The notes: generated from the letters alone by a model not told the origin. Positions 6,713 through 14,397 are shown, numbered from the stretch's first letter. The stretch: DNA of 14,397 nt from HGM05232 sp036661515 (GCA_036661515.1 JAVWYO010000047.1:1-14397); one strand, 5' to 3'. Made by a program: numbers and translations.

Positions 6713-9139
6713 TTATTCTTCGAGCTTCTGAGAAAGTTGAATAGAGTCGATTAGAACTTGTCGAGGTTTCCCTCCTTGTGCTGGTCCAACAATGCCAGAT
6801 GCTTCCATTTGATCCATAATCTTACCTGCGCGGTTATACCCAATAGAATAACGTCGTTGTAGCGATGAGGTAGATGCCGTTTGTCCAGCGACAATAAATG
6901 CGGCAGCTTCTTCAAATAGAGGATCACGGTCGGCAATTCCACCCATTCCAGCATTTTCGCCATCTTGATTGGCAATGTATTCAGGCAGTTGATAAGCCTC
7001 TTCATATCCAATCTGAGTATCTATGTGTGCACATATAGCTTCAACCTCTGGTGTGTCGATAAAAGCACATTGAATACGATCCATTTCACCATTTGCAAGA
7101 AATAGCATATCGCCTCGACCAATTAGTTGCTGGGCTCCTGTACAATCAAGAATTGTTCGGCTATCAACCATTTGTGTAACACGAAACGCTATACGTCCAG
7201 GAAAGTTCGCTTTAATGATACCAGTAATTACATTTGTTGAAGGTCGTTGCGTTGCAATTATCATGTGAATACCTATTGCGCGAGCTTTTTGTGCAATACG
7301 TGCAATTGGCATTTCAACTTCCTTGCCTGCCATCATAATTAAGTCACAAAACTCATCGACAATTACAACAATATAGGGTAAGAAACGATGCCCTTTTTCG
7401 GGATTGAGCCTATGATTGACAAATTTTGCATTATATTCTTTTATATTGCGCACCTGTGCATCTTTGAGAAGAGAATAACGATTATCCATCTCAATAGCAA
7501 GAGAATTGAGTGTAGCAATTACCTTTTGAGGATCTGTGATGATGGCATCTTCTTCGCCTGGTAGTTTTGCTAAATAATGGTGTTCAAGTTTTGAGTACAA
7601 ACTAAATTCTACCATCTTAGGGTCAATAAGAACAAATTTCAGTTCGGCAGGGTGCTTACGGTATATTAAAGATGTAATAATAGCGTTTAGCCCAACAGAT
7701 TTACCTTGTCCTGTGGCACCAGCTACGAGCATGTGAGGCATCTTGCAAAGATCGGCTATATACACTTCATTTGAAATGGTACAACCCATTGCCATTGGCA
7801 AGTCATACTTACACTCTTGGTATTTTTTTGATTCTATTATTGAGCGCATAGACACCGTTTGAGGTTCTCTATTTGGTACCTCAATACCTATTGTTCCACG
7901 ACCAGGTATTGGTGCAATAATACGAATACCGAGCGCCGAAAGGCTTAGTGCAATATCGTCTTCAAGATTCTTAATTTTGGATATTCTGACACCATCGGCC
8001 GGAATGATTTCAAATAAAGTCACCGTTGGCCCTACGCACACTTCAATGTTTTTAATAGGAATACCGTAGTTGTTGAGCGTTTCAGTAATGCGCTTTTTGT
8101 TATCTTCTTGTTCCTTTATATCAACGCTTTTTTCTTTAATTTCGGTTTTCCTAAGTAATTCAGTAGAAGGGAATTTATAACGTGATAATTCGAGAGTAGG
8201 GTCAAAAATTTCTTGTTTGTTAGGATCAATGCTTTCAGCTTTTTCAATTTCTCCTGTTTTAACTACCATTGGCACCCCGTCATCATCAGTTGTGGATATA
8301 ATTGTAGGGACAGACGCTTTCTTCTTGGGCTTTGATTCTTCTTTTACCGCTTTTAGGGGTTCAATTTCCTCTTTTTCGGGTACTTTCTCAACATCTTCAA
8401 ATTCTTGTCCTGTTTTTGATTTCCCTTTTGATTTCTCTACAATATGATTTAATCCATCAAAGTGCTTAAAATTTGGTATAATATTTTTCGCTTTCTGATA
8501 ACCGCTTTTTATAGTGTTGAAGCACAATAGAATGAATGCCACAACAAGAATTATGTTTATCAATGCAGCCCCATAATATCCCACAAAATTTACTAAAAAT
8601 TCATTTACATAACGTCCATGATATCCACCAAATGATATGAATGAATCAATAGCCAAAGAACAAAATCCAATAACCATTGACAGCGTGATAATGCTTAAGA
8701 GAGAAATTAAAGTAAGGGGATAAAATTTAATCTTCTTAATACCCATTAAGCTAATTCCAATAGCCATTAGCCAAAACACGATTATAAAAGCTGAAATGCC
8801 TACCCACTCGGTAATGACTGTATGCGATATTGTAGCTCCAAATGTACCCGAATTATTTCCTACAGGAGTAGCTGATTTAGCAAGTTCTACGCTATTTCCA
8901 TTTAAGATGATACTTTGGTCATTACTTCCATTACTGAAGTATGAAAAGAATGCTAATAATAGAAATAATGCAAAAAACGAGGTAATTAGTCCAAATAGGA
9001 ACCGAGTACGCCCATTTCTAAAAAATGATGTAATTCTTTTAAAAAACGATGTAGATGTTACTATCTTTTTATCTGGATCTGAGCCAGTTGTAGATTGAGA
9101 TTCATCTAATATATCGGGGTTGAAATTTTCCTGTTGCAC
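6713..9139 (-). CDS. ftsK: DNA translocase FtsK
   Basis: FtsK is anchored at the division septum and pumps DNA so that chromosome termini are cleared and dimers resolved. The 808 residues contain an N-terminal membrane domain with about four helices (47-68, 109-132, 142-168, 188-208), a short charged Lys/Glu-rich linker (about 230-350, far shorter than in E. coli), and the RecA-like motor. The motor has Walker A GATGQGKS at 474-481, Walker B VVIVDEF at 591-597 and ATQRPS at 629-634. The C-terminal gamma winged helix (about 735-800) reads polar DNA signals. The start is GTG at 9139: an in-frame stop lies at 9152-9154 with no ATG between, and the first internal ATG would remove the first membrane helices. 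It follows trkH after 97 bases that hold a promoter-like box, and leads the lolA-trxB group. Confidence 0.95.
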   Translation of the reverse strand: MQQENFNPDILDESQSTTGSDPDKKIVTSTSFFKRITSFFRNGRTRFLFGLITSFFALFLLLAFFSYFSNGSNDQSIILNGNSVELAKSATPVGNNSGTFGATISHTVITEWVGISAFIIVFWLMAIGISLMGIKKIKFYPLTLISLLSIITLSMVIGFCSLAIDSFISFGGYHGRYVNEFLVNFVGYYGAALINIILVVAFILLCFNTIKSGYQKAKNIIPNFKHFDGLNHIVEKSKGKSKTGQEFEDVEKVPEKEEIEPLKAVKEESKPKKKASVPTIISTTDDDGVPMVVKTGEIEKAESIDPNKQEIFDPTLELSRYKFPSTELLRKTEIKEKSVDIKEQEDNKKRITETLNNYGIPIKNIEVCVGPTVTLFEIIPADGVRISKIKNLEDDIALSLSALGIRIIAPIPGRGTIGIEVPNREPQTVSMRSIIESKKYQECKYDLPMAMGCTISNEVYIADLCKMPHMLVAGATGQGKSVGLNAIITSLIYRKHPAELKFVLIDPKMVEFSLYSKLEHHYLAKLPGEEDAIITDPQKVIATLNSLAIEMDNRYSLLKDAQVRNIKEYNAKFVNHRLNPEKGHRFLPYIVVIVDEFCDLIMMAGKEVEMPIARIAQKARAIGIHMIIATQRPSTNVITGIIKANFPGRIAFRVTQMVDSRTILDCTGAQQLIGRGDMLFLANGEMDRIQCAFIDTPEVEAICAHIDTQIGYEEAYQLPEYIANQDGENAGMGGIADRDPLFEEAAAFIVAGQTASTSSLQRRYSIGYNRAGKIMDQMEASGIVGPAQGGKPRQVLIDSIQLSQKLEE

Positions 9140-9156
9140 AAGTATGGTGGATTATA

Positions 9157-9180
9157 ATTTGTATTTACAAAAATACAAAT
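9157..9180. repeat. Perfect 10-bp inverted repeat in the ftsK leader
   Basis: ATTTGTATTT at 9157-9166 is the exact reverse complement of AAATACAAAT at 9171-9180, separated by ACAA. It lies 17 bases upstream of the ftsK GTG and contains the -7 box of the predicted ftsK promoter. It could be an operator for a dimeric regulator, or an AT-rich hairpin ending trkH transcripts. A terminator is less likely because the stem has only one G-C pair per arm and no clear U run follows. Confidence 0.55.
9168..9175 (-). promoter_or_regulatory. Bacteroidota-type -7 box for the ftsK operon
   Basis: The minus strand reads TATTTTTG, an exact match to TAnnTTTG, ending 28 bases before the ftsK GTG. No TTTG-like -33 element is visible at the usual distance (about 9195-9199), so strength is uncertain. 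It sits in the only sizeable spacer (97 bases) between trkH and ftsK, where an internal promoter of the block would be expected. Confidence 0.45.
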
Positions 9181-9236
9181 AAATATTCTCGGTAAGAAAT
9201 AATTAGTTGCGTTTTTATTTTATTATATCAAAAATG

Positions 9237-10715
9237 TTAGTTCTTAGTCCAAAAATCCTTTGTGAAGATAACCAGGAACGTAAATAGTTCTAAGCGTCCC
9301 GTGAGCATAGTGAAAGATAATGTCCATAATCCAATATCGGGAACGTTAGCAAAAGAGCCATTAACTCCAGTAAATCCAGAGCCAAATCCAATATTACTCA
9401 AGCATGATAGTGTTGCAAAGAAAGCATCGAATATTGGAATATCTAATGCTGTCAATATTACACTTCCAATAGCAAGACTCATCACATAAAGACAAAGAAA
9501 TGCAATAACTTTTGATACCAAGTCATGAGGTATTATCTTATTGTTAATTCTTACCGTAGTAATAGAATTAGGGTGTAATACGCGATAAAATTCATTTTTT
9601 GTGTGCTTCATTAGAAATATTAATCGGTCGATTTTAGCACCGCCAGCAGTAGAACCTGCACAAGCGCCAAAGAACATCATTATGAAGAATAGCGCAATTG
9701 ATAATTGCCCCCATTTTTCAAAGTTAGCAGCACCAAATCCAGTAGATGTTATCGTAGAAATCACATTAAATAAAGGAAACACTATGTAGTCTTCCCATGA
9801 ATCGTAAGTGTCAAGACTAATAATTTGGATAAGTACCATTAAAAACATGAATATTACGATTGCAAAGTACCATTTAAAGGTGTCATTGGAGAGTAGTGGA
9901 CGGAAATTGCGAAGAGCTGCTTTATATAATAGCGAAAAATTAATACCGCAGATAAACATGAAAATAAGGACTACTATATTTACGTAATGTGAATCCCATG
10001 CCGCAATGCTGGCATTACGTGTTGAGAATCCTCCTGTTGATACAGCAGCCATTGTTTGGCACACAGAATCAAATAGATTCATTGGTCCGACCCAAAGCAA
10101 GATTACCATAATTATAGTAAGCACAATATAAACGAGCCAAAGACCTTTAGCCGTTTGGCTAATGCGTGGACGTAATTTATCATGAGAAATTCCTGTAACT
10201 TCGGCATTAAATAGCTGAATACCCCCTTGATGGTTAAGCATAGGTATAACGGCGAGAGTGAAGAGGATAATTCCCATGCCACCAACCCATTGTATCATTG
10301 CCCGCCACATTAATATGCCGTGAGGAGCAGCTTCAACGTCGCGAATAACACTTGCACCAGTTGTAGTAAATCCTGATACAGCTTCAAAATAGGCTGCTGG
10401 AATACTTAGATGAGGGTTGGCGAAAATAAATGGTAACATTCCGAACAATGAGAATACTGCCCACACCATTGCCGTGAGGAGAATAGCCTCCCTTTTGCCC
10501 ATCTCTTTGTATTTAGGTTTTATGCAGAATGTTAATAACATTCCAACTCCGCAAGTAATAGCGATAGTATAAATAAAACTCATTACAGAAGAGTCGTTAT
10601 AGGCAAGCCCTACACCTAATGGTACAAGCATAAATATTGCTTCTATCATTAATAACCACCCCATTACTCGTAATAGGAGAGGGTAATTTATATTTGCTCT
10701 TTTCTCAAATCCCAT
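9237..10715 (-). CDS. trkH: Trk/Ktr potassium uptake channel subunit TrkH
   Basis: TrkH is the inner-membrane K+-conducting subunit of the Trk uptake system and works with the cytoplasmic gate TrkA. The 492 residues are mostly hydrophobic, with four pore repeats. Their selectivity loops are TTTGAS at 117-122, STGGFS at 226-231, TSTGFG at 323-328 and SNIGFG at 440-445, each with the filter glycine in place. WVGGMGI at 143-149 and CAGSTAGGAK at 352-361 are further family blocks; the latter includes the loop thought to gate the pore. Length is normal for TrkH. Its ATG shares one base with the trkA stop codon (TAATG), so the two subunits are translated together. Confidence 0.95.
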   Translation of the reverse strand: MGFEKRANINYPLLLRVMGWLLMIEAIFMLVPLGVGLAYNDSSVMSFIYTIAITCGVGMLLTFCIKPKYKEMGKREAILLTAMVWAVFSLFGMLPFIFANPHLSIPAAYFEAVSGFTTTGASVIRDVEAAPHGILMWRAMIQWVGGMGIILFTLAVIPMLNHQGGIQLFNAEVTGISHDKLRPRISQTAKGLWLVYIVLTIIMVILLWVGPMNLFDSVCQTMAAVSTGGFSTRNASIAAWDSHYVNIVVLIFMFICGINFSLLYKAALRNFRPLLSNDTFKWYFAIVIFMFLMVLIQIISLDTYDSWEDYIVFPLFNVISTITSTGFGAANFEKWGQLSIALFFIMMFFGACAGSTAGGAKIDRLIFLMKHTKNEFYRVLHPNSITTVRINNKIIPHDLVSKVIAFLCLYVMSLAIGSVILTALDIPIFDAFFATLSCLSNIGFGSGFTGVNGSFANVPDIGLWTLSFTMLTGRLELFTFLVIFTKDFWTKN

Positions 10716-12046
10716 TAATTAAATAATTTTTCAATTTTATGAATAGCCGATGTAAGACAGAAAACGACTACGTGGTCGCCAGCCTGAATGCGCGTGTTTC
10801 CTTGCACAAGCATGCCATGTCCATCTCGTGTTAATCCAGCAATAGTCATATCCAAAGATAAATGTAAATCTTTAACTTCGGCACGAGTTATTTTAGAGCC
10901 TTCTTTAGCTACCAGTTCAGCAACTTCGGCATCAGTGAGAGCTAAGCATTTTGCACTTGAAGAGTCAAAGTCAAGTAGAATTTGGAATATACGGCTCGAT
11001 GCAAGAAGTTTTTTATTAATTATTGTGCCTATATTTAATCCTTCGGCTTCAGAAATGAATTGAATAGTTTCAACTTCGGCTATTGTTTTCTTTACATTAA
11101 ATTCTTTTGCAGTTAGGCAACCAAGTATATTTGTTTCGGAACTATCTGTGAGAGCTATGAATGCATCGAAGTCTTGAATACCTTCTTGTTGCAAAATATC
11201 AACATCGCGTCCATCACCATGAACAATATTGCATTCAGGCAGTTTCTCGGCAAGATAGTGGCAACGCTCTAAGTCGTTGTCTATAATTTTTATCTTGAAT
11301 TGTCCCTCTGCCATTTTTGCAAGTTGAACGGCAATGCGACTGCCACCCATAATCATTATTTTCTTTATATCAACCTCTTCTTTTCCTGAGAGTTTAAGAA
11401 TAGTACTAACAGATTCTTTTAATGAGGCAAAATACACTATATCATTTTCCTTGATACAGTCATCACCGCGAGGAATGATAGTTTCATGATTCCGTTTTAT
11501 AGCTGAAATGTGTATTTGTGTTGATAAGCTGGCAAAATCCTTTAATTGCATTCCTATAAGTGGTGCATTATTACGAATTTTCACGCCAATTACTATGAGC
11601 TGACCATTGCATAATTCAAACCAATTTCTCACCCACGCTCTTTTTAAAGCTGTTATCATTTCTTCGGCAGCGAGATATTCCGGATATATAAGTTCATCAA
11701 CGCCAAGACTTTTAAAGAACTCTCGGCTTTCATTTTTCAAAAATTCATAATTATCAATTCGTGCGACTGTTTTTTTAGCTCCAAGTTTTTTAGCCATAGC
11801 ACATGATGTCACATTCCTTGTTTCAAAGGGTGTTACAGCAATATATAAATCGACGCTTGCAATGCCCACTTCTTTTAAAACTTTAAATGACGTTGGACTA
11901 CCACAATGTGTCATGAGATTATACATCTCAAGGTTTATCAATCGACTTTCATCACTATCAATGAGAATAACATCTTGGTTTTCATTAGAGAGTAGTTTGG
12001 CAAGATGTGAGCCTACTTCTCCAGCTCCAGCAATCACTATTTTCAT
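10715..12046 (-). CDS. trkA: Trk system potassium uptake regulator TrkA
   Basis: TrkA is the cytoplasmic NAD(H)/nucleotide-binding subunit that assembles under TrkH and controls K+ flux. The 443 residues form two RCK units. RCK-N1 (1-125) starts with KIVIAGAGEVGSHLA, the GxGxxG Rossmann loop at 7-12, with acidic D30 ending strand 2. RCK-C1 is about 140-222. RCK-N2 (227-345) has a relaxed glycine loop, MGGSRIA at 233-239, and D256. RCK-C2 is about 365-443. The second glycine loop departs from GxGxxG, so its nucleotide affinity may differ, as in other tandem TrkA proteins. The gene begins 2 bases after the dxs stop and is preceded by a strong Shine-Dalgarno sequence. Confidence 0.95.
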   Translation of the reverse strand: MKIVIAGAGEVGSHLAKLLSNENQDVILIDSDESRLINLEMYNLMTHCGSPTSFKVLKEVGIASVDLYIAVTPFETRNVTSCAMAKKLGAKKTVARIDNYEFLKNESREFFKSLGVDELIYPEYLAAEEMITALKRAWVRNWFELCNGQLIVIGVKIRNNAPLIGMQLKDFASLSTQIHISAIKRNHETIIPRGDDCIKENDIVYFASLKESVSTILKLSGKEEVDIKKIMIMGGSRIAVQLAKMAEGQFKIKIIDNDLERCHYLAEKLPECNIVHGDGRDVDILQQEGIQDFDAFIALTDSSETNILGCLTAKEFNVKKTIAEVETIQFISEAEGLNIGTIINKKLLASSRIFQILLDFDSSSAKCLALTDAEVAELVAKEGSKITRAEVKDLHLSLDMTIAGLTRDGHGMLVQGNTRIQAGDHVVVFCLTSAIHKIEKLFN

Positions 12047-12048
12047 TA

Positions 12049-13974
12049 TTAGTCCTCCTGTAATTCTTGTAAAATTCTTGATTTAATACTATTGTTATCC
12101 ATTCCGCATATCTGATATAATTGTTCAACAGTGCCTTGATTAATGAAAGCATCTGGTATTCCTATGCGAGAAACATGAACAGCTACATTATGGTCGTTAA
12201 ACCATTCCATAATAGCACTGCCAAGCCCACCAGTTATAGTTCCATCTTCAATTGTTATTACACGTCTAAATTTATTGCCAATTTCTTTAAGCATATCATC
12301 ATCAAGTGGTTTTAAAAATATCATATCATAGTGAGCTACTTTGATATTTTCAGCCATTAGTTCGTCTATAACTTTCGATACATTATTGCCTATGGCTCCG
12401 ATAGAGAGTATGGCAATATTCTCACCATCACAAAGTTTACGCCCTTTTCCAATCTCTACTCTTTCCATATTATTATGCCATTTGCTAAGAACCCCCTTAC
12501 CTCTTGGATATCTTATTGCAAATGGCCCAAAATTATCAGTCTGTGCGGTGTACATTAGATTTCGTAAATAATGTTCATTCATGGGCGATGCAATAATCAT
12601 ATTAGGGATAGAACGAAGATAACTTAAATCAAATGTTCCATGATGTGTCACGCCATCTTCTCCTACAATTCCAGCGCGGTCGATGCAAAATGTAACTGGT
12701 AGTTTCTGTATTGCTACATCGTGAATAATATGGTCATAAGCACGTTGTAAGAAAGTAGAGTAAATGCAACAATATGGGCGAAGTCCATCTTTTGCAAGAC
12801 CTCCCGCAAATGTTACTGCATGACCTTCTGATATTCCTACGTCGAATGAACGACTTGGATATTTTTCGAGCATATAGCTCATTGATGTTCCAGAGGGCAT
12901 GGCAGCTGTAATACCTACAATCTTTTCATTATTATCAGCAAGTTCTACTAATGTGTGCCCAAAAACGTCTTGATACTTAGGCGGTTCATCTTGTTTAACA
13001 GAGCATATACGTTCGCCCGTTGCTTTTTTAAATTTACCTGGAGCATGCCAAGTGGCGGGGTCTTCTTCGGCAGGCTTATATCCTTTGCCTTTGCGTGTGC
13101 GAAGATGAAGAATACGAGGGCCGTCCATGTCTTTAATATCATTAAGTACTCGCACAATACGCGTTATATCATGTCCATCAAATGGACCAAAATATCTGAT
13201 ATTTAATCCTTCAAAAATATTTTGTTGCCGTGAAAGCAATGCTTTTATACTATTATTGAATCTTAAAATGCGTCCTTTGTGCGCTTCATTAATTAAGTGG
13301 AAACGTTTAAGAGTTAAATATGCCTTATATCGTAATGCGTTATAATTTTTTGAAGTATTGATGTGAGTCATATACTCATTTAAAGCACCAACATTTTGGT
13401 CTATAGACATATCATTGTCGTTAAGAATAATTAGAAGATTATTCTTATTAATAGATGTATTGTTTAGTCCTTCAAAAGCAAGTCCTCCACCAATTGAGGC
13501 ATCGCCTATAACAGCCACTACGTTGCGACGCTTTTCCTCATGCTTTATAGCTGAGGCGATAGACATGCCCAGTGCTGCTGATATAGAATTTGAAGCATGG
13601 CCAGCGGTAAAACAATCATATTCACTCTCTTCTGGATTAGGAAATCCACTAATGCCATTTAATTTTCTATTTGTTGAAAATCGGTCGCGTCTGCCAGTTA
13701 ATATTTTATGTCCATAGGCTTGATGCCCAACGTCCCACACTATTCTATCATAAGGCGTGTTAAAAACGTAGTGTAAAGCTACTGTTAGTTCAACACTGCC
13801 CATGCTTGATGCAAAATGGCCTGGATTTTCAGAAAGTGAGTCTATAATAAACTCACGCATTTCATGACACACTTCAGGTAGGCTGTCAACTTGCAGTTTT
13901 CGCAGGTCGGCAGGATAATTTATCTTCGATAGAAGAGGATATAATTCAGGATTATTATGTTGATTTATTTCCAA
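12049..13974 (-). CDS. dxs: 1-deoxy-D-xylulose-5-phosphate synthase
   Basis: DXS joins pyruvate and glyceraldehyde 3-phosphate with thiamine diphosphate to give DXP, the entry step of the MEP isoprenoid pathway, which feeds undecaprenyl phosphate and quinones. The 641 residues are full length. Visible are DVGHQAYGHKILTGR at 81-95 (H84), the cofactor site GDAS at 157-160 running to NDNDMS at 185-190, FGPFDGHD at 262-269, catalytic E383 in SEGHAVTFAGG, and DRAGIVGEDGVTHHG at 432-446. GDAS replaces the common GDG, which I recall as usual for Bacteroidota DXS. The TTG at 13974 is the chosen start: upstream in frame there is only an ATA before a stop at 13990-13992, and the first internal ATG would delete a conserved N-terminal region. 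trkA follows after 2 bases. Confidence 0.95.
   Translation of the reverse strand: MEINQHNNPELYPLLSKINYPADLRKLQVDSLPEVCHEMREFIIDSLSENPGHFASSMGSVELTVALHYVFNTPYDRIVWDVGHQAYGHKILTGRRDRFSTNRKLNGISGFPNPEESEYDCFTAGHASNSISAALGMSIASAIKHEEKRRNVVAVIGDASIGGGLAFEGLNNTSINKNNLLIILNDNDMSIDQNVGALNEYMTHINTSKNYNALRYKAYLTLKRFHLINEAHKGRILRFNNSIKALLSRQQNIFEGLNIRYFGPFDGHDITRIVRVLNDIKDMDGPRILHLRTRKGKGYKPAEEDPATWHAPGKFKKATGERICSVKQDEPPKYQDVFGHTLVELADNNEKIVGITAAMPSGTSMSYMLEKYPSRSFDVGISEGHAVTFAGGLAKDGLRPYCCIYSTFLQRAYDHIIHDVAIQKLPVTFCIDRAGIVGEDGVTHHGTFDLSYLRSIPNMIIASPMNEHYLRNLMYTAQTDNFGPFAIRYPRGKGVLSKWHNNMERVEIGKGRKLCDGENIAILSIGAIGNNVSKVIDELMAENIKVAHYDMIFLKPLDDDMLKEIGNKFRRVITIEDGTITGGLGSAIMEWFNDHNVAVHVSRIGIPDAFINQGTVEQLYQICGMDNNSIKSRILQELQED
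12054..12059 (-). promoter_or_regulatory. Shine-Dalgarno AGGAGG before trkA
   Basis: The minus strand reads CAGGAGGACTAATAATG, giving a perfect AGGAGG seven bases before the trkA ATG. It is embedded in the last dxs codons (Gln-Glu-Asp-stop). Other starts in the window lack such a motif. It may secure trkA translation in the dxs-trkA-trkH message, but the codons could also give this sequence by chance. Confidence 0.55.
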
Positions 13975-13989
13975 AGTATTTCTTTTTAT

Positions 13990-14012
13990 TCAATAAAAAC
14001 GTTGTTTATTGA
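13990..14012. repeat. Hairpin between the small membrane protein gene and dxs
   Basis: TCAATAAA at 13990-13997 pairs with TTTATTGA at 14005-14012 around a 7-base loop. It lies in the 46-base spacer just before the dxs TTG start. On the minus strand no U run follows, so it is not a clear terminator for this operon. It may be RNA structure near a weak start codon or chance in AT-rich DNA. Confidence 0.35.
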
Positions 14013-14020
14013 TTTTTAGT

Positions 14021-14194
14021 CTAATCTTTCTTACGAATGTATTTTTTGTAAACAGGAACAAACACAATTATCGCAGATGCTATTATAATAAAAATAACAA
14101 ATGTGTTTATGCCACGTCCTCTAATAAGTAGAAAACATAGTCCAAGCCATAATAACACAAGACAAGCGAACCTAAATATATTGTATTTACTCAT
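14021..14194 (-). CDS. Small two-helix membrane protein upstream of dxs (57 aa)
   Basis: From ATG at 14194 to TAG at 14021 the minus strand encodes 57 residues beginning MSKYNIFRFACLVLLW. Two hydrophobic segments (about 6-24 and 30-48) flank a basic RGRG turn at 25-28, and the C-terminus is strongly basic (KKYIRKKD, 50-57). There is no signal peptide cleavage site, cysteine pair or known catalytic motif, so it looks like a helical hairpin anchored in the inner membrane. It lies 46 bases before dxs on the same strand and follows a promoter-like box, so it is probably the first gene of the dxs-trkA-trkH transcript. I do not recognise the family and assign no function. Support for its being real is the even hydrophobic-basic pattern and the position. 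Confidence 0.65.
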   Translation of the reverse strand: MSKYNIFRFACLVLLWLGLCFLLIRGRGINTFVIFIIIASAIIVFVPVYKKYIRKKD

Positions 14195-14232
14195 GTCAAT
14201 AAAAAAATATTTTTGTATGTTGTATCAACATG

Positions 14233-14240
14233 CAAATATA
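14233..14240 (-). promoter_or_regulatory. Bacteroidota-type -7 box for the dxs operon
   Basis: The minus strand reads TATATTTG, matching TAnnTTTG, 38 bases before the ATG at 14194. No good -33 TTTG is visible around 14260. A hairpin-forming repeat (GTATGTTG at 14215-14222 with CAACATGC at 14226-14233, one wobble pair) starts right at the expected transcription start. The next upstream DNA is AT-rich with no gene seen. Confidence 0.5.
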
Positions 14241-14397
14241 CAAATGTTTTCATTCCTCGTAAAATAATATTGATTAGTTATTAAAATTGCAGATAAAACA
14301 TTAAAATATTACTAATAACGCCTAATAAATATATAATTGCCATGAATATTGATTTATTTTGTACAATTTGTAATTATAATAAACGAAAAACGATACG
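14241..14397. other. AT-rich region at the right edge with no supported gene
   Basis: The last 157 bases are very AT-rich. Only two tiny open frames are present: 20 codons on the minus strand at 14281-14343, and an ATG frame from 14342 running off the window on the plus strand. Neither has enough length or pattern to call. The region probably separates the minus-strand operon from a neighbour outside the window. Confidence 0.5.

Noticed and set aside
14281..14343. 20-codon minus-strand frame, hydrophobic, before the dxs operon promoter.
   Set aside because: Too short, no upstream support, and AT-rich DNA readily gives hydrophobic codons; chance is the simpler reading.
14342..14397. Plus-strand ATG frame open to the window edge, with a CxxC pair.
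   Set aside because: Only 18 codons are visible, with no promoter or composition evidence; it cannot be told from chance.
1..14397. CRISPR array, tRNA or rRNA genes, insertion sequences, toxin-antitoxin or defence genes.
   Set aside because: No regularly spaced repeats, tRNA-like cloverleaf, transposase or defence-type protein was seen on either strand; every large frame belongs to a known housekeeping family.

Overview
The window looks like a piece of a low-GC Bacteroidota chromosome, most likely order Bacteroidales (Prevotellaceae or Muribaculaceae type). Three things point that way. The proteins resemble Bacteroidales versions: a LolA-like chaperone with the NPYA-type core, a DXS with a GDAS cofactor motif, and an 808-residue FtsK with a short linker. 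Promoter-like boxes match the Bacteroidota consensus TAnnTTTG. Shine-Dalgarno sequences are almost absent, and three genes use TTG or GTG starts. The assignment rests on recognition, not on a search.

Layout. Positions 1-46 may hold the tail of an upstream plus-strand gene, followed at 46-76 by a strong hairpin terminator. A plus-strand operon then runs from 301 to 5086: a YrdC/TsaC-type threonylcarbamoyl-AMP synthase, a polyprenyl-phosphate sugar-1-phosphate transferase, a ClC-family chloride transporter with a CBS pair, and methionyl-tRNA formyltransferase. The genes overlap by 4 bases, abut, or lie 20 bases apart. It meets a long minus-strand block head to head at about 5087-5108.

The minus-strand block, read from right to left, starts with a previously unlisted 57-residue two-helix membrane protein (14194-14021). 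It continues with dxs (isoprenoid precursor synthesis), trkA and trkH (potassium uptake), a 97-base spacer with a promoter-like box inside a perfect palindrome, and then ftsK (chromosome translocase), a LolA-like lipoprotein chaperone and trxB (thioredoxin reductase). The lolA-like gene contains a run of 10 N at 6482-6491. This is an assembly gap of unknown true size, and it makes the gene look frameshifted.

How the genes fit together. This is a core housekeeping region: translation quality (t6A tRNA modification, initiator Met-tRNA formylation), envelope building (sugar transferase, lipoprotein carrier, isoprenoid precursors for undecaprenyl phosphate), ion balance (K+ and Cl-), chromosome segregation and thiol redox. 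I found no mobile element, CRISPR array, RNA gene, phage gene or defence system, and nothing that supports a wholly new system. The observations worth a second look are small: the unlisted membrane protein before dxs, the palindromic ftsK promoter, a ClC transporter whose internal proton-glutamate position is valine, an initiating sugar transferase lying outside any glycan cluster, and a classical Shine-Dalgarno sequence before trkA.
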